Source of the DNA: an uncultured Mycoplasmatota bacterium
GTDB taxonomy: Bacteria; Bacillota_I; Bacilli_A; RF39; UBA660
NCBI GenBank assembly: GCA_946613765.1
Contig: CAMOFW010000023.1
Span: 1-9,995, forward strand
DNA: 9,995 nt
Reading direction: 5' to 3'
The notes beneath the pieces are model-generated. The model was not told the DNA's origin and ran no database searches. It saw only the letters and a list, made by a program, of their open reading frames with translations. Of this stretch, positions 1 through 7,352 are shown piece after piece. Within the stretch, counting starts at the first letter, position 1; every line of letters begins with the position of its first letter. A program made the position numbers and the translations under genes.

Positions 1-865
1 TTGCTCTCGGATGAGCTTTATTATATATCTCTCTTATTTTATCATCACTAACATGTGTATATATACTCGTAGTATTAAGTGATTCATGTCCAAGTAAATC
101 TTTAACACTAACCAAATCTGCTCCATTATTTAACATACCTGTAGCAAAAGTATGCCTTAACATATGTGGACTAACATGCATTTCAATACTAGCTTTAAAT
201 ATAATATCATCTAATATTTTCCTAATATATCTAGCACTAAGTCTATTACCATCTTTATTTAAAAATAAATAATTACTACTATGTATATCAACTTCTCTTC
301 TTCCTCTATTTAAATATTCATCTAATGCTTCTTTAGTATTATTACCAAATACAACAATCCTCTCTTTACTACCTTTACCAAGTATTTTAATAGTTCTATC
401 ATTAATATTAATATCTCCTAATTTAATATTAATAAGTTCACTAATTCTAACCCCAGTAGAATATAGCATTCTAATAATTAATAAATTTCTTTGACCTATC
501 CAAGTTCTAGTATTAGGAACTAAAAACATTTTATCAATATCTTCTTCTTTAACATATTTAGGTAAACTTCTATCTTTCTTAGGATTCTTAAACATTTTAA
601 AATAATTAATACTAATAATATCTTTTTTTAATAAATATTCATAAAAAGTTCTAAGACTACTAAGTCGTCTAGCAATACTACTTTTACTAATATTACTATC
701 ATATAAATGTTTCAAATAATTATTAATATCTTCTTTTTCTATATTAATGTTATCTCCATTAAATTCAAAAAATTCAATAATATCAACCCTATAATTAATA
801 ATTGTATTATCAGAATGTTTCTTAACAACTAATAAATACTCTAAAAAACTATCTAAATATTTCAT
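1..865 (-). CDS. Xer-family tyrosine recombinase, 3' end cut by the window edge
   Basis: Site-specific DNA recombinase that cuts and rejoins strands through a tyrosine. I translated 288 codons from the ATG at 865 down to base 2 without a stop. The N-terminal SAM-like core-binding part covers about residues 1-85 and the catalytic domain the rest. Visible catalytic residues are R140 (YSTGVRISEL), K164 (LGKGSKER), H234 and R237 (HMLRHTF), H260 (LLGHES) and the nucleophile Y269 (SIYTHVS). The last readable residues, AHPRA, match the usual XerC/XerD tail, so only a few residues should be missing. The ATG overlaps the upstream gene's TGA stop as ATGA, implying translational coupling. Whether this is the chromosome-dimer XerC/XerD or an accessory Xer (for example a DNA invertase) cannot be decided here; length and motifs fit XerC/XerD. 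No att or invertible repeats were seen beside it. Confidence 0.95.
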   Translation of the reverse strand, partial: MKYLDSFLEYLLVVKKHSDNTIINYRVDIIEFFEFNGDNINIEKEDINNYLKHLYDSNISKSSIARRLSSLRTFYEYLLKKDIISINYFKMFKNPKKDRSLPKYVKEEDIDKMFLVPNTRTWIGQRNLLIIRMLYSTGVRISELINIKLGDININDRTIKILGKGSKERIVVFGNNTKEALDEYLNRGRREVDIHSSNYLFLNKDGNRLSARYIRKILDDIIFKASIEMHVSPHMLRHTFATGMLNNGADLVSVKDLLGHESLNTTSIYTHVSDDKIREIYNKAHPRA

Positions 866-1683
866 CTTTTTCTTCCATTATTATAATTATCACGATAACT
901 AATAATTAAATCTCTTAATTCTTCTAAACTTTTACCAGATAATGCTTCAATTGATAAAGTATCTATTTCTAGATTATCTTCTTTTTTTGATATTTTTTCA
1001 TTATCAAATAATCCATTCATACCATTTCTTTTTAGTTCATCCATATCATATCCAGATAATATTTCAATTGCTTTATCATGCCCTTCATCACTAGTATTAG
1101 CATATCTTCTTAAATAATTAAAATATTCATTATCAGTTTGATATTTAGATAAATCAGTTCTATTATCTTTATCAAAATATTCATTATTCTTAACAGTATA
1201 GCCAGATTTAACAACTGTAAAATAAGCATCTCTATACTTTTTATAACTTCCATCAAAATAAGAATTAACTGCAGAATCTATATCACTATCAGTAACATCT
1301 CTACTTCTAGCATTAAATGTTCTAATAGCATCATGTTTAACATGTCTTATACCATCTCTTGTAGCTAATATTCTCATATGATTATCTTTATAATAATCTG
1401 CATAAACTTTCTTTAAATCATCTATATCATAATCATCCATACTAAGTCTTATTGGTAATTCACAAGTAGCCATCTTACCATTTCTTCTTTTATAACTATA
1501 ACTAATATAAACATCTTTAAACTTATTTACATCTAACTTTAAGTCAAGTATTTTATTTAATACATTAAATAATTCTATATAACTATTATAGTTAATAGTA
1601 AACATATCTAAACTTTTTAAATCTTTAAAAGGAATTGATAATACTCTATTTTCATATATAATATTTAAACTAACTCTATTCAT
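862..1683 (-). CDS. Unrecognised 273-residue protein coupled to the Xer gene
   Basis: I do not recognise the family. The protein appears cytoplasmic: no signal peptide or membrane segment, and it is rich in Asp, Asn, Lys and Tyr. Residues 1-80 look like a beta-rich domain (alternating hydrophobics, for example VYISYSY at 58-64), followed by a charged, mostly helical middle. The C-terminal third has a short motif twice: AIEILSGYDMDELKR at 205-219 and SIEALSGKSLEELRD at 244-258, which looks like a duplicated helical element. The ATG at 1683 has a good site (GAGGGG, 8 nt upstream) and lies one base after the permease stop. Its own TGA is shared with the recombinase start (ATGA). This position suggests a role tied to its operon partners, but nothing visible shows whether that is transport or recombination. 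Confidence 0.85.
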   Translation of the reverse strand: MNRVSLNIIYENRVLSIPFKDLKSLDMFTINYNSYIELFNVLNKILDLKLDVNKFKDVYISYSYKRRNGKMATCELPIRLSMDDYDIDDLKKVYADYYKDNHMRILATRDGIRHVKHDAIRTFNARSRDVTDSDIDSAVNSYFDGSYKKYRDAYFTVVKSGYTVKNNEYFDKDNRTDLSKYQTDNEYFNYLRRYANTSDEGHDKAIEILSGYDMDELKRNGMNGLFDNEKISKKEDNLEIDTLSIEALSGKSLEELRDLIISYRDNYNNGRKR

Positions 1684-1684
1684 T

Positions 1685-2983
1685 TTATTTTCCCCTCATA
1701 GCCATAAACATCTTTTTCCAAAGCCCATTTCCTGAATAATTAAGTATACCAACTTTATATATTCTAAGTCCATATTTAATAAGAATATATATTGTACCTA
1801 TAAGCAATAATACACTACCAATTAAATCAAATATTGTTATTTCACCTAAAACATATAATGTTGGAGATAACATAGATGATATAAAAGGAATATAACTAGC
1901 TATTCTAATAAATATACTTCCTTTAAACATACCAGCCATCGTCGATAAATAATATCCAATTAAAGATATAATAACAATAGGAGTTTGTAATTGTTGGAAA
2001 TCTTCTAAATTAGTAGTCATACTAGCAAGTATTCCGGCAAGTAATGAATATGCTACAAACGTTAAAATAGTAATAACTAATAATATTGGTATCATTACTC
2101 CTAAAGTTTTTTCAATCCCATCTAAAGATAATGAATTAACTAAAGTCATAACTTCACCAGTTTCTTCTCCAAGCAAATTACCACCACTAATAAAATATCT
2201 AACTCCAATACCTAATACTACAAATAATATAAGTAATAATCCCTGTATTATAACAAATGCATTCGAAGATATTACCTTTGACATAAAATGTGTTTTAGGA
2301 CTAACATTAGAAATAATTATCTCCATACTCTTAGTAGTCTTTTCTTCATTAACCTCAGCTCCTATCATTTGTACTAAAAACATAATTAACATAAATGTAG
2401 GTAAAGTTAATATTTGCATTACAGATGATACCATCATTCCATGTTCAAAATTATTCTTATCTAATATAACATTTTCAACATTAACTGGTGTATTAATATT
2501 ATTAAACATTTCATCAGTTATATTATATTCTTCTAATACTATTTCACTTCTAACATTATTTAAACTAGTATTAATTAAACTATTAGTAATTGTACTAATT
2601 TCTTCATTACTAACTACTTTAGCAGTTAAATAATTATCATTATCTCTATCTATTACAATAAGAACTTTATCATCATCTTCTACTTCCTTAACTCCATCAT
2701 CATATTCTTTATCATACAAAGAAATATTAACATTATCATAATCACTTAAAAACTTACTATTATTTTCATAATTAAAATTAAATCTATCATATACATTAGC
2801 ATTATCAATAACTATAATCTCTGTAGCTTCATCAAAATCCCCTCCAAAAGCTTTAATAATACTATCAATATTAACAAGTCCAACTATAATTATTAAAAAA
2901 ATTAAATTAGCAATTAAAAACCATTTAGTCTTTATTTTTTTATTTAAACTCATTTTAGCTAAAAACCATAGTTTACTATTCAT
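1685..2983 (-). CDS. ABC-2 type exporter permease, YhaP/NatB-like
   Basis: Membrane half of an ABC exporter. From the ATG at 2983 it is 432 residues. Hydrophobic segments lie near 21-39, 188-208, 241-262, 297-320, 334-352 and 386-404, with a large extracytoplasmic loop (about 40-185) between the first two. This is the ABC2_membrane_3 layout. The conserved cytoplasmic stretch after TM2, GAEVNEEKTTKSMEIIISN at 208-226, is typical of NatB/YhaP permeases. An upstream in-frame GTG at 2992 would add three residues, but it lies inside the AGGTGAT ribosome site that serves the ATG, so I chose the ATG. It overlaps the ATPase gene by 8 bp, so the two should form one transporter. YhaP/NatB proteins are linked to Na+ or drug efflux; the substrate here is unknown. 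Confidence 0.9.
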   Translation of the reverse strand: MNSKLWFLAKMSLNKKIKTKWFLIANLIFLIIIVGLVNIDSIIKAFGGDFDEATEIIVIDNANVYDRFNFNYENNSKFLSDYDNVNISLYDKEYDDGVKEVEDDDKVLIVIDRDNDNYLTAKVVSNEEISTITNSLINTSLNNVRSEIVLEEYNITDEMFNNINTPVNVENVILDKNNFEHGMMVSSVMQILTLPTFMLIMFLVQMIGAEVNEEKTTKSMEIIISNVSPKTHFMSKVISSNAFVIIQGLLLILFVVLGIGVRYFISGGNLLGEETGEVMTLVNSLSLDGIEKTLGVMIPILLVITILTFVAYSLLAGILASMTTNLEDFQQLQTPIVIISLIGYYLSTMAGMFKGSIFIRIASYIPFISSMLSPTLYVLGEITIFDLIGSVLLLIGTIYILIKYGLRIYKVGILNYSGNGLWKKMFMAMRGK

Positions 2984-3872
2984 AACTATCACCTACTATA
3001 CTAATAAATATCTCATTTAAACTAGGATCTTCTACACTAAATTTCAAAATATTATCATATTTACTAATCTTCTTAAACAAACTATTTACATAGCTCTCAT
3101 CACTAATAGAAATAATATATTCATCATTTACCTTATCTATTTTTTCTACTCCATCACATTTCATTATTTCATCCTTGTTAATATCACCACGAACAAGTAA
3201 ATTTTTCTTCTTATAATCTTTCTTTATCTTAGAAAGTTTACCTTGAAGAACACTTTTTCCTTTAACAAGAACAACTAAATTTTCACAAAATAATTCAACA
3301 TGTTCCATTCTATGAGAAGAAAAAATTATACTAGTTCCTTTCTTCTTTAAATCCATTATTACAGATTTAAATAATTCTACATTAATTGGATCCAATCCTG
3401 AAAAAGGTTCATCTAATATAAGTAATTTAGGTTCATTTATAATTGCAGATATAAACTGTACTTTTTGTTGATTACCTTTAGATAATTCTTTAATCTTTCT
3501 ATTTTTATATTCACTAATACCAAATCTATCTAACCAATAATCAAGTCTTTTCTCTATATCAGATACTGGAATAGATTTTAAAACACCATAATATATTATT
3601 TGTTCTAAAACAGTCATCTTTAATAATAAACTTCTTTCTTCAGTAAGAAATCCAATTTTATCACTAATTTTATAATTAATATGTTCTCCATCAATAGTAA
3701 TATCTCCAGTATAATCATCAATAAGTCCTAAAATCATTCTAAAAGTAGTAGTCTTTCCAGCTCCATTAAGTCCAAGTAATCCAAAAATTTCACCATCATT
3801 AACAGTAAAACTAAGTCCATTAACTGCTACTATTTCACCATACTTTTTTGTAACATTATCTACTTTTAACAT
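2976..3872 (-). CDS. ABC transporter ATPase, YhaQ/NatA-like
   Basis: Cytoplasmic ATPase that powers the neighbouring permease. It has 298 residues, with Walker A GLNGAGKTT (34-42), a Q-loop region carrying GFLTEER (74-80) in the style of the NatA/YhaQ group, signature LSKGNQQK (130-137), Walker B LLILDEP (150-156, catalytic E155), D-loop SGLD (158-161) and switch H187 (SSHRMEH). The C-terminal 80 residues form the accessory domain found in this subfamily. All catalytic motifs are intact. The start has an AGGAGG site only 4 nt upstream; this site overlaps the TAG stop of rnc (TAGGAGG), which points to coupling with rnc. The substrate is not indicated. Confidence 0.95.
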   Translation of the reverse strand: MLKVDNVTKKYGEIVAVNGLSFTVNDGEIFGLLGLNGAGKTTTFRMILGLIDDYTGDITIDGEHINYKISDKIGFLTEERSLLLKMTVLEQIIYYGVLKSIPVSDIEKRLDYWLDRFGISEYKNRKIKELSKGNQQKVQFISAIINEPKLLILDEPFSGLDPINVELFKSVIMDLKKKGTSIIFSSHRMEHVELFCENLVVLVKGKSVLQGKLSKIKKDYKKKNLLVRGDINKDEIMKCDGVEKIDKVNDEYIISISDESYVNSLFKKISKYDNILKFSVEDPSLNEIFISIVGDSYE

Positions 3873-3880
3873 ATAACCTC

Positions 3881-4534
3881 CTATTTAGCTTGCTTAGATA
3901 AAGCTTCTTTTGCCGCTTCTTGTTCTGCACTTTTCTTACTACTACCAGTACCTTCTCCAAGTACTATACCATCTACAATTACTTGACATACAAAAGTCTT
4001 GTCATGTGCAGGACCTGACTCTGATATAATTTCATAAGTTACACTCTTCTTATCAGTTTGGACTAATTCTTGAAGTGTAGATTTATAATCATGTAAAAAA
4101 TCTACATTTTTATCAATATACTTAGTTATAATTTTAAGTACCATCTCTTTAGTAAAATCTAAACCTTTATCCAAATATGTTGCCGCAATAAAAGCTTCAA
4201 AAACATCAGCCATAATTGTATCATTTGGTCCACTCTCTAATTCTGATCCACCAAGTTTAATATCTCTTTCAAACTTTAAATCTTTAGCATATGTTGCAAG
4301 AGCTTCTTCACAAACATATCTAGATCTCATTCTAGTCATTACACCTTCAGGTAACTGTCTTTCCTTATATAAATATTCACTAAGTATAAATTCAAGTATT
4401 GCATCTCCCAAAAACTCAAGTCTTTCATAATTAGCAAACGAAGGATTCTCATTACTATATGAAGTATGTGTAAAAGCTTCATAATATAAATTTACATTTG
4501 TTGGATTAATATCCAAAGTTTTAAATATTTTCAT
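3881..4534 (-). CDS. rnc: Ribonuclease III
   Basis: Double-strand-specific endoribonuclease used in rRNA maturation and mRNA turnover. It has 217 residues from the ATG at 4534. The RNase III domain comes first, with signature YERLEFLGDAILEF (36-49; E37, E40, D44) and the second acidic pair D110/E113 in ADVFEAFIAATYLDKG. A dsRNA-binding domain fills about 149-214 (DYKSTLQELVQ at its start, GTGSSKKSAEQEAAKEAL at its end). Length is near the usual 220-230. An in-frame GTG at 4543 exists, but it abuts the AGAGGG ribosome site, which is well spaced (8 nt) from the ATG. The usual Firmicute partners smc, ftsY and acpP are not beside it. It heads a run with an ABC exporter and a recombinase. Confidence 0.97.
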   Translation of the reverse strand: MKIFKTLDINPTNVNLYYEAFTHTSYSNENPSFANYERLEFLGDAILEFILSEYLYKERQLPEGVMTRMRSRYVCEEALATYAKDLKFERDIKLGGSELESGPNDTIMADVFEAFIAATYLDKGLDFTKEMVLKIITKYIDKNVDFLHDYKSTLQELVQTDKKSVTYEIISESGPAHDKTFVCQVIVDGIVLGEGTGSSKKSAEQEAAKEALSKQAK

Positions 4535-4542
4535 TAATACCA

Positions 4543-4548
4543 CCCTCT
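4543..4548 (-). promoter_or_regulatory. Ribosome binding site that decides the rnc start
   Basis: On the minus strand AGAGGG lies 8 nt before ATG 4534. It directly touches the alternative GTG at 4543, leaving that codon no usable site. This favours the shorter protein. Confidence 0.6.
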
Positions 4549-4557
4549 ATATATATA

Positions 4558-4586
4558 ATTTTACTAAATTAATCATAAAAAGTCTA
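4558..4586 (-). promoter_or_regulatory. Probable sigma-A promoter for the rnc operon
   Basis: On the minus strand TAGACT (4586-4581) is separated by exactly 17 bp from TAAAAT (4563-4558). The predicted transcript start near 4551 leaves a leader of only about 15-20 nt before rnc. The -35 is imperfect and the region is very AT-rich, so chance matches are possible. It is the best candidate in the divergent spacer. Confidence 0.4.
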
Positions 4587-4638
4587 CATTCTAATATAAA
4601 AACAAATAAATAATTATTAAAAATATCATTATTATAAA

Positions 4639-4667
4639 TTTACAAAATAAGAATATTTTGATAAAAT
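4639..4667 (+). promoter_or_regulatory. Probable sigma-A promoter for the lipoprotein/transglutaminase operon
   Basis: TTTACA (4639-4644), 17 bp spacer, TAAAAT (4662-4667). The implied start near 4674 gives a short leader holding the AGAGG ribosome site (4684-4688) before ATG 4694. A TATAAT at 4674-4679 is an alternative -10 but has no suitable -35. The divergent rnc promoter is about 50 bp away and does not overlap. Confidence 0.5.
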
Positions 4668-4693
4668 AATATATATAATGAAAAGAGGTCAAT

Positions 4694-5695
4694 ATGAAAA
4701 AACTATTTATCTTATTATTAAGCCTATTCTTACTAACAGGCTGTGATGTCTTTAAAAGTGATATTATGGAAGATATAGATGTATATACTACTACATATCC
4801 TACTAATTATTTAATAAGTTACTTATATGGAAGTCATTCTACTATTAATAGTATCTATCCAAATGGAGTAAATTTTAAAGAATATGAATTATCAGAAAAA
4901 AAATTAAATGAATTTGCTAAAAGTGATTTATTTGTCTTTAATAGTCAAGATATTGAAAGAGATTATGCAGTTAAAATGTTAAATGTTAATAAAAATTTAA
5001 AACTAATTGATACTTCATATGGAATGAAATATAATTATGCTTTGGAAGAATTATGGCTAAATCCTTATAATTATCTAATGATGGCTAAAAACATTAAAGA
5101 TAGCCTAGATGAATATATTACTAATCCATACTTAGTCGAAGAAATAAATAAGAATTATGAAGATATAAAATATGATTTATCAAAATTAGATGCCGCGTAC
5201 CAAGAAACATTAAAAAACGCTAAACAAACTACTATCGTTGCAGATAAAGACTTATTTAAATTCTTAGAAAAATATAATATCGAAGTAATTTCACTTGAAG
5301 AAAATATTAAAACTATTACAATAAATGAAAAAGATACCTTATCAGATATATCAACTAAATATAATGTATCAATAAGTGATATCTTAACTTATAACAATAA
5401 AAGTTCTGAAACACTTAATGTTGGTGAAACTTTAAAACTACCAATTAAAACTATTGATAAATCAGACGTTGATAAAGTTAAAAAATTAATAGCTAATAAT
5501 CAAATTAAATATATATATACAGATGATGACTCAACAAATAGCACAGTAAAAAAACTAATTGATGACAATAAATTAGAATTAGTTAAAATCAATACCATGT
5601 ATAGTATTGATGGTGGAATTACTAATAATAATGAAAATTACTTAACTATTATGAATGATAACTTAGAATTATTTAAAAAAGAATTAATGAGATAA
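4694..5695 (+). CDS. ZnuA/AdcA-like lipoprotein with an inserted LysM domain and lost metal ligands
   Basis: Exported lipoprotein: signal segment at 1-16 with lipobox LLTGC, lipidated C17. Residues 27-200 read like the N-lobe and linker helix of cluster A-I metal-binding proteins (VYTTTYPTNYLISYLYG at 30-46, SDLFVFNS at 77-84, a WLNP..Y.MMAKNI stretch at 121-134, long helix at about 150-176). A LysM domain sits at about 207-250 (NEKDTLSDISTKYNVSISD, then NVGETLKLP), and the C-lobe resumes after it (IKYIYTDDDS at 271-280, then LTIMNDNLELFKKEL at the end). By eye, the family's ligand histidines fall at K62, E119 and K185, so zinc or manganese binding looks lost. LysM suggests peptidoglycan binding, making a wall-associated structural or sensor role likelier than uptake. 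No metal ABC permease is nearby. It is paired with the transglutaminase gene 10 bp downstream. Confidence 0.85.
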   Translation: MKKLFILLLSLFLLTGCDVFKSDIMEDIDVYTTTYPTNYLISYLYGSHSTINSIYPNGVNFKEYELSEKKLNEFAKSDLFVFNSQDIERDYAVKMLNVNKNLKLIDTSYGMKYNYALEELWLNPYNYLMMAKNIKDSLDEYITNPYLVEEINKNYEDIKYDLSKLDAAYQETLKNAKQTTIVADKDLFKFLEKYNIEVISLEENIKTITINEKDTLSDISTKYNVSISDILTYNNKSSETLNVGETLKLPIKTIDKSDVDKVKKLIANNQIKYIYTDDDSTNSTVKKLIDDNKLELVKINTMYSIDGGITNNNENYLTIMNDNLELFKKELMR

Positions 5696-5705
5696 GGAGC
5701 CAATA

Positions 5706-6608
5706 ATGAGATATGTTACTCTTACTCTAGGTATAATAGCAATAATGCTTGTAACAATTATAAATTTTTATCCTGAAAAAATTCAAGACTTTATTGATGA
5801 ACATTTTAATCACGAAGAATTTATAATTGCTAAAGCAAATGAATATTATCTAGAAAGCAATTATAGTTATGTTAAAAACTTTACTGATGATGTATCTAAT
5901 AAGCAAGAATTAATTAATTATATCTATTATGTTATAAATACTGGAAGTGATTATGCCAACGGTTCATGTACTAAAGAATATACTAATTGCATTAATGATT
6001 TAAAAAATATTGCTGATGATGAAGATACCTTAACCATAATTAATAACTTTGTTCATCCATATAACAGTTTTAAAACTATATCGTTTACCTATAGTAATAA
6101 AGGAGACTTTGCATTATCAATAGAACATGTATATTCTAAAGAAGAAATAACTGAAATTAACTATATCGTTGATAATAAAATAAAAGATTTAATCACAGAT
6201 AATATGTCTACCAAAGATAAAATAAAAATAATTCATGACTTTATTATTGATAATACCAAGTATGATACATTAAAAACTGAAAACATTAGTGATACTACTT
6301 ATAAATCAAATACTGCTTATGGAGTATTAATCCAAGGATATGGAATATGTAGTGGTTATTCCGATACCATGGCAATATTCTTAGATAAACTAGGAATAAA
6401 TAATTATAAAATAAGTAATGATACGCATATATGGAATTTAATATATGTTAATGGTAAATGGGTACACTTAGATGCTACATGGGATGATCCAGTAAGTGAA
6501 TTTAATGAAAATAGAGATACTTATTTTCTAATAACATATAATGATTTAGTTAAACTAAATGATGATACCCATTCATTTGATAAAAATATATATAAAGAAG
6601 CATATTAA
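5706..6608 (+). CDS. Membrane-anchored transglutaminase-like (papain-fold) protein
   Basis: A 300-residue protein with one N-terminal hydrophobic segment (about 4-21) that should act as an uncleaved signal anchor, placing the rest outside the cell. The C-terminal half is a transglutaminase-like domain with a full Cys-His-Asp triad: C215 in GYGICSGYSDTMA, H241 in NDTHIWNLIYVNGKWVHLD, D256 in LDATWDDP. Bacterial members with this arrangement act as peptidases, amidases or cross-linkers, and the reaction cannot be read from sequence. Residues 25-150 are an unrecognised extracytoplasmic region with C88 and C95 that could form a disulphide. AAGGAG overlaps the lipoprotein's TAA stop, so the two genes are coupled. 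Together with the LysM lipoprotein this suggests a cell-envelope function. Confidence 0.88.
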   Translation: MRYVTLTLGIIAIMLVTIINFYPEKIQDFIDEHFNHEEFIIAKANEYYLESNYSYVKNFTDDVSNKQELINYIYYVINTGSDYANGSCTKEYTNCINDLKNIADDEDTLTIINNFVHPYNSFKTISFTYSNKGDFALSIEHVYSKEEITEINYIVDNKIKDLITDNMSTKDKIKIIHDFIIDNTKYDTLKTENISDTTYKSNTAYGVLIQGYGICSGYSDTMAIFLDKLGINNYKISNDTHIWNLIYVNGKWVHLDATWDDPVSEFNENRDTYFLITYNDLVKLNDDTHSFDKNIYKEAY

Positions 6609-6634
6609 AAGGAGATAAATATTTATCTCCTTTT
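6607..6634. terminator. Bidirectional intrinsic terminator between convergent genes
   Basis: A perfect 14-bp inverted repeat with arms at 6607-6620 (AAAAGGAGATAAAT) and 6621-6634 (ATTTATCTCCTTTT). The hairpin loop forms from the central A/T bases. On the plus strand a T-rich tail follows (TTTTTATTTT). On the minus strand the T tract is TTTTAATAT. The left arm contains the last two bases of the transglutaminase stop codon, and the right arm ends on the last base of the cpsB stop codon. Confidence 0.85.
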
Positions 6635-7344
6635 TATTTTACTAAATTATCTCCATTTTTTATTATCCTAGCATAATATTCCTTACCTGCTACTTTATTA
6701 AATTCTTTTTCAATCTTACTAAAATTATCTATCGTATAAGCTTTACTAATATGATGAATATCTGTACCAAGATAATCAATATATTCATTTTTTAACATAT
6801 ACTTAAGTAGCTTTTGGGCCCCTTTACCATAATAACCCAAAATACTCGCAAAATTAGCCTGAAATAATAATCCTTCCTCCCTAAGTTCATCAACCAAATC
6901 ATAATTATCTTGAAAATATATATATCGTTCAGGATGAGCAAGTATTGGAATATATCCCTGAACTCTCATTTCATATACTATATCTGATAAACTAATAATC
7001 CTATTATGAAAAGGAAGTTCAAACAAAAGATATTTAGAATTATTTAAAGTATATATTAAATTATTTTCAACGCCCTCAATCATATGATCATTAATAAATA
7101 CTTCATTTCCTAAAAATAAATTAATATCAATATTATTTTTTCTAACTTCATTCTTTAAAATCTCAAGTTTTTCTAACTTCTCATTGTTTTCACTACAATA
7201 TTCAGATCCTTCAATATAGTGAGGTGTCATAATAACATTATCAAAACCTACACTTTTTAATCCTTTAAGAAGTTGTAAACTTTCTTCGATAGAACTACTA
7301 CCATCATCTACATCAAATATAATATGTGAATGTAAATCTGTCAT
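6634..7344 (-). CDS. cpsB: PHP-type protein-tyrosine phosphatase CpsB/YwqE
   Basis: Metal-dependent phosphatase that removes phosphate from the tyrosine tail of the partner BY-kinase. The 236-residue protein carries the PHP metal-site motifs in order: DLHSHIIFDVDDGS (3-16; H5, H7, D14), TPHY (40-43; H42), GNEV (79-82; E81), LAHPERY (135-141; H137) and GTDIHH (193-198; D195, H197). Length is typical of CpsB/Wzh. The start ATG has AGGTGAT upstream, and that site overlaps the TAG stop of the kinase gene (TAGGTGAT). It is last in the cpsC-cpsD-cpsB order, as in Bacillus ywqC-ywqD-ywqE rather than the Streptococcus cpsB-cpsC-cpsD order. Its stop lies in the shared terminator. Confidence 0.95.
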   Translation of the reverse strand: MTDLHSHIIFDVDDGSSSIEESLQLLKGLKSVGFDNVIMTPHYIEGSEYCSENNEKLEKLEILKNEVRKNNIDINLFLGNEVFINDHMIEGVENNLIYTLNNSKYLLFELPFHNRIISLSDIVYEMRVQGYIPILAHPERYIYFQDNYDLVDELREEGLLFQANFASILGYYGKGAQKLLKYMLKNEYIDYLGTDIHHISKAYTIDNFSKIEKEFNKVAGKEYYARIIKNGDNLVK

Positions 7345-7352
7345 TATATCAC

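Noticed and set aside
862..864. TGA read as Trp (Mycoplasma code)
   Set aside because: Trp codons checked here are TGG, no gene is interrupted by in-frame TGA, and the ATGA overlap is a normal coupled stop and start.
1..865. Integrase of a prophage or integrative element
   Set aside because: Length and tail fit housekeeping Xer proteins, the gene is embedded in an operon with rnc, and no attachment repeats, tRNA or phage genes were seen.
4544..4693. Possible dif-like or riboswitch element in the divergent spacer
   Set aside because: The ATAATATATATAAT stretch resembles the centre of Firmicute dif sites, but the flanking recombinase arms do not match. No stable hairpins or aptamer-like structure were seen. 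Two promoters explain the spacer.
4694..5695. Functional zinc or manganese uptake binding protein
   Set aside because: The fold matches, but the usual ligand histidines appear replaced and no metal permease or ATPase gene is nearby.
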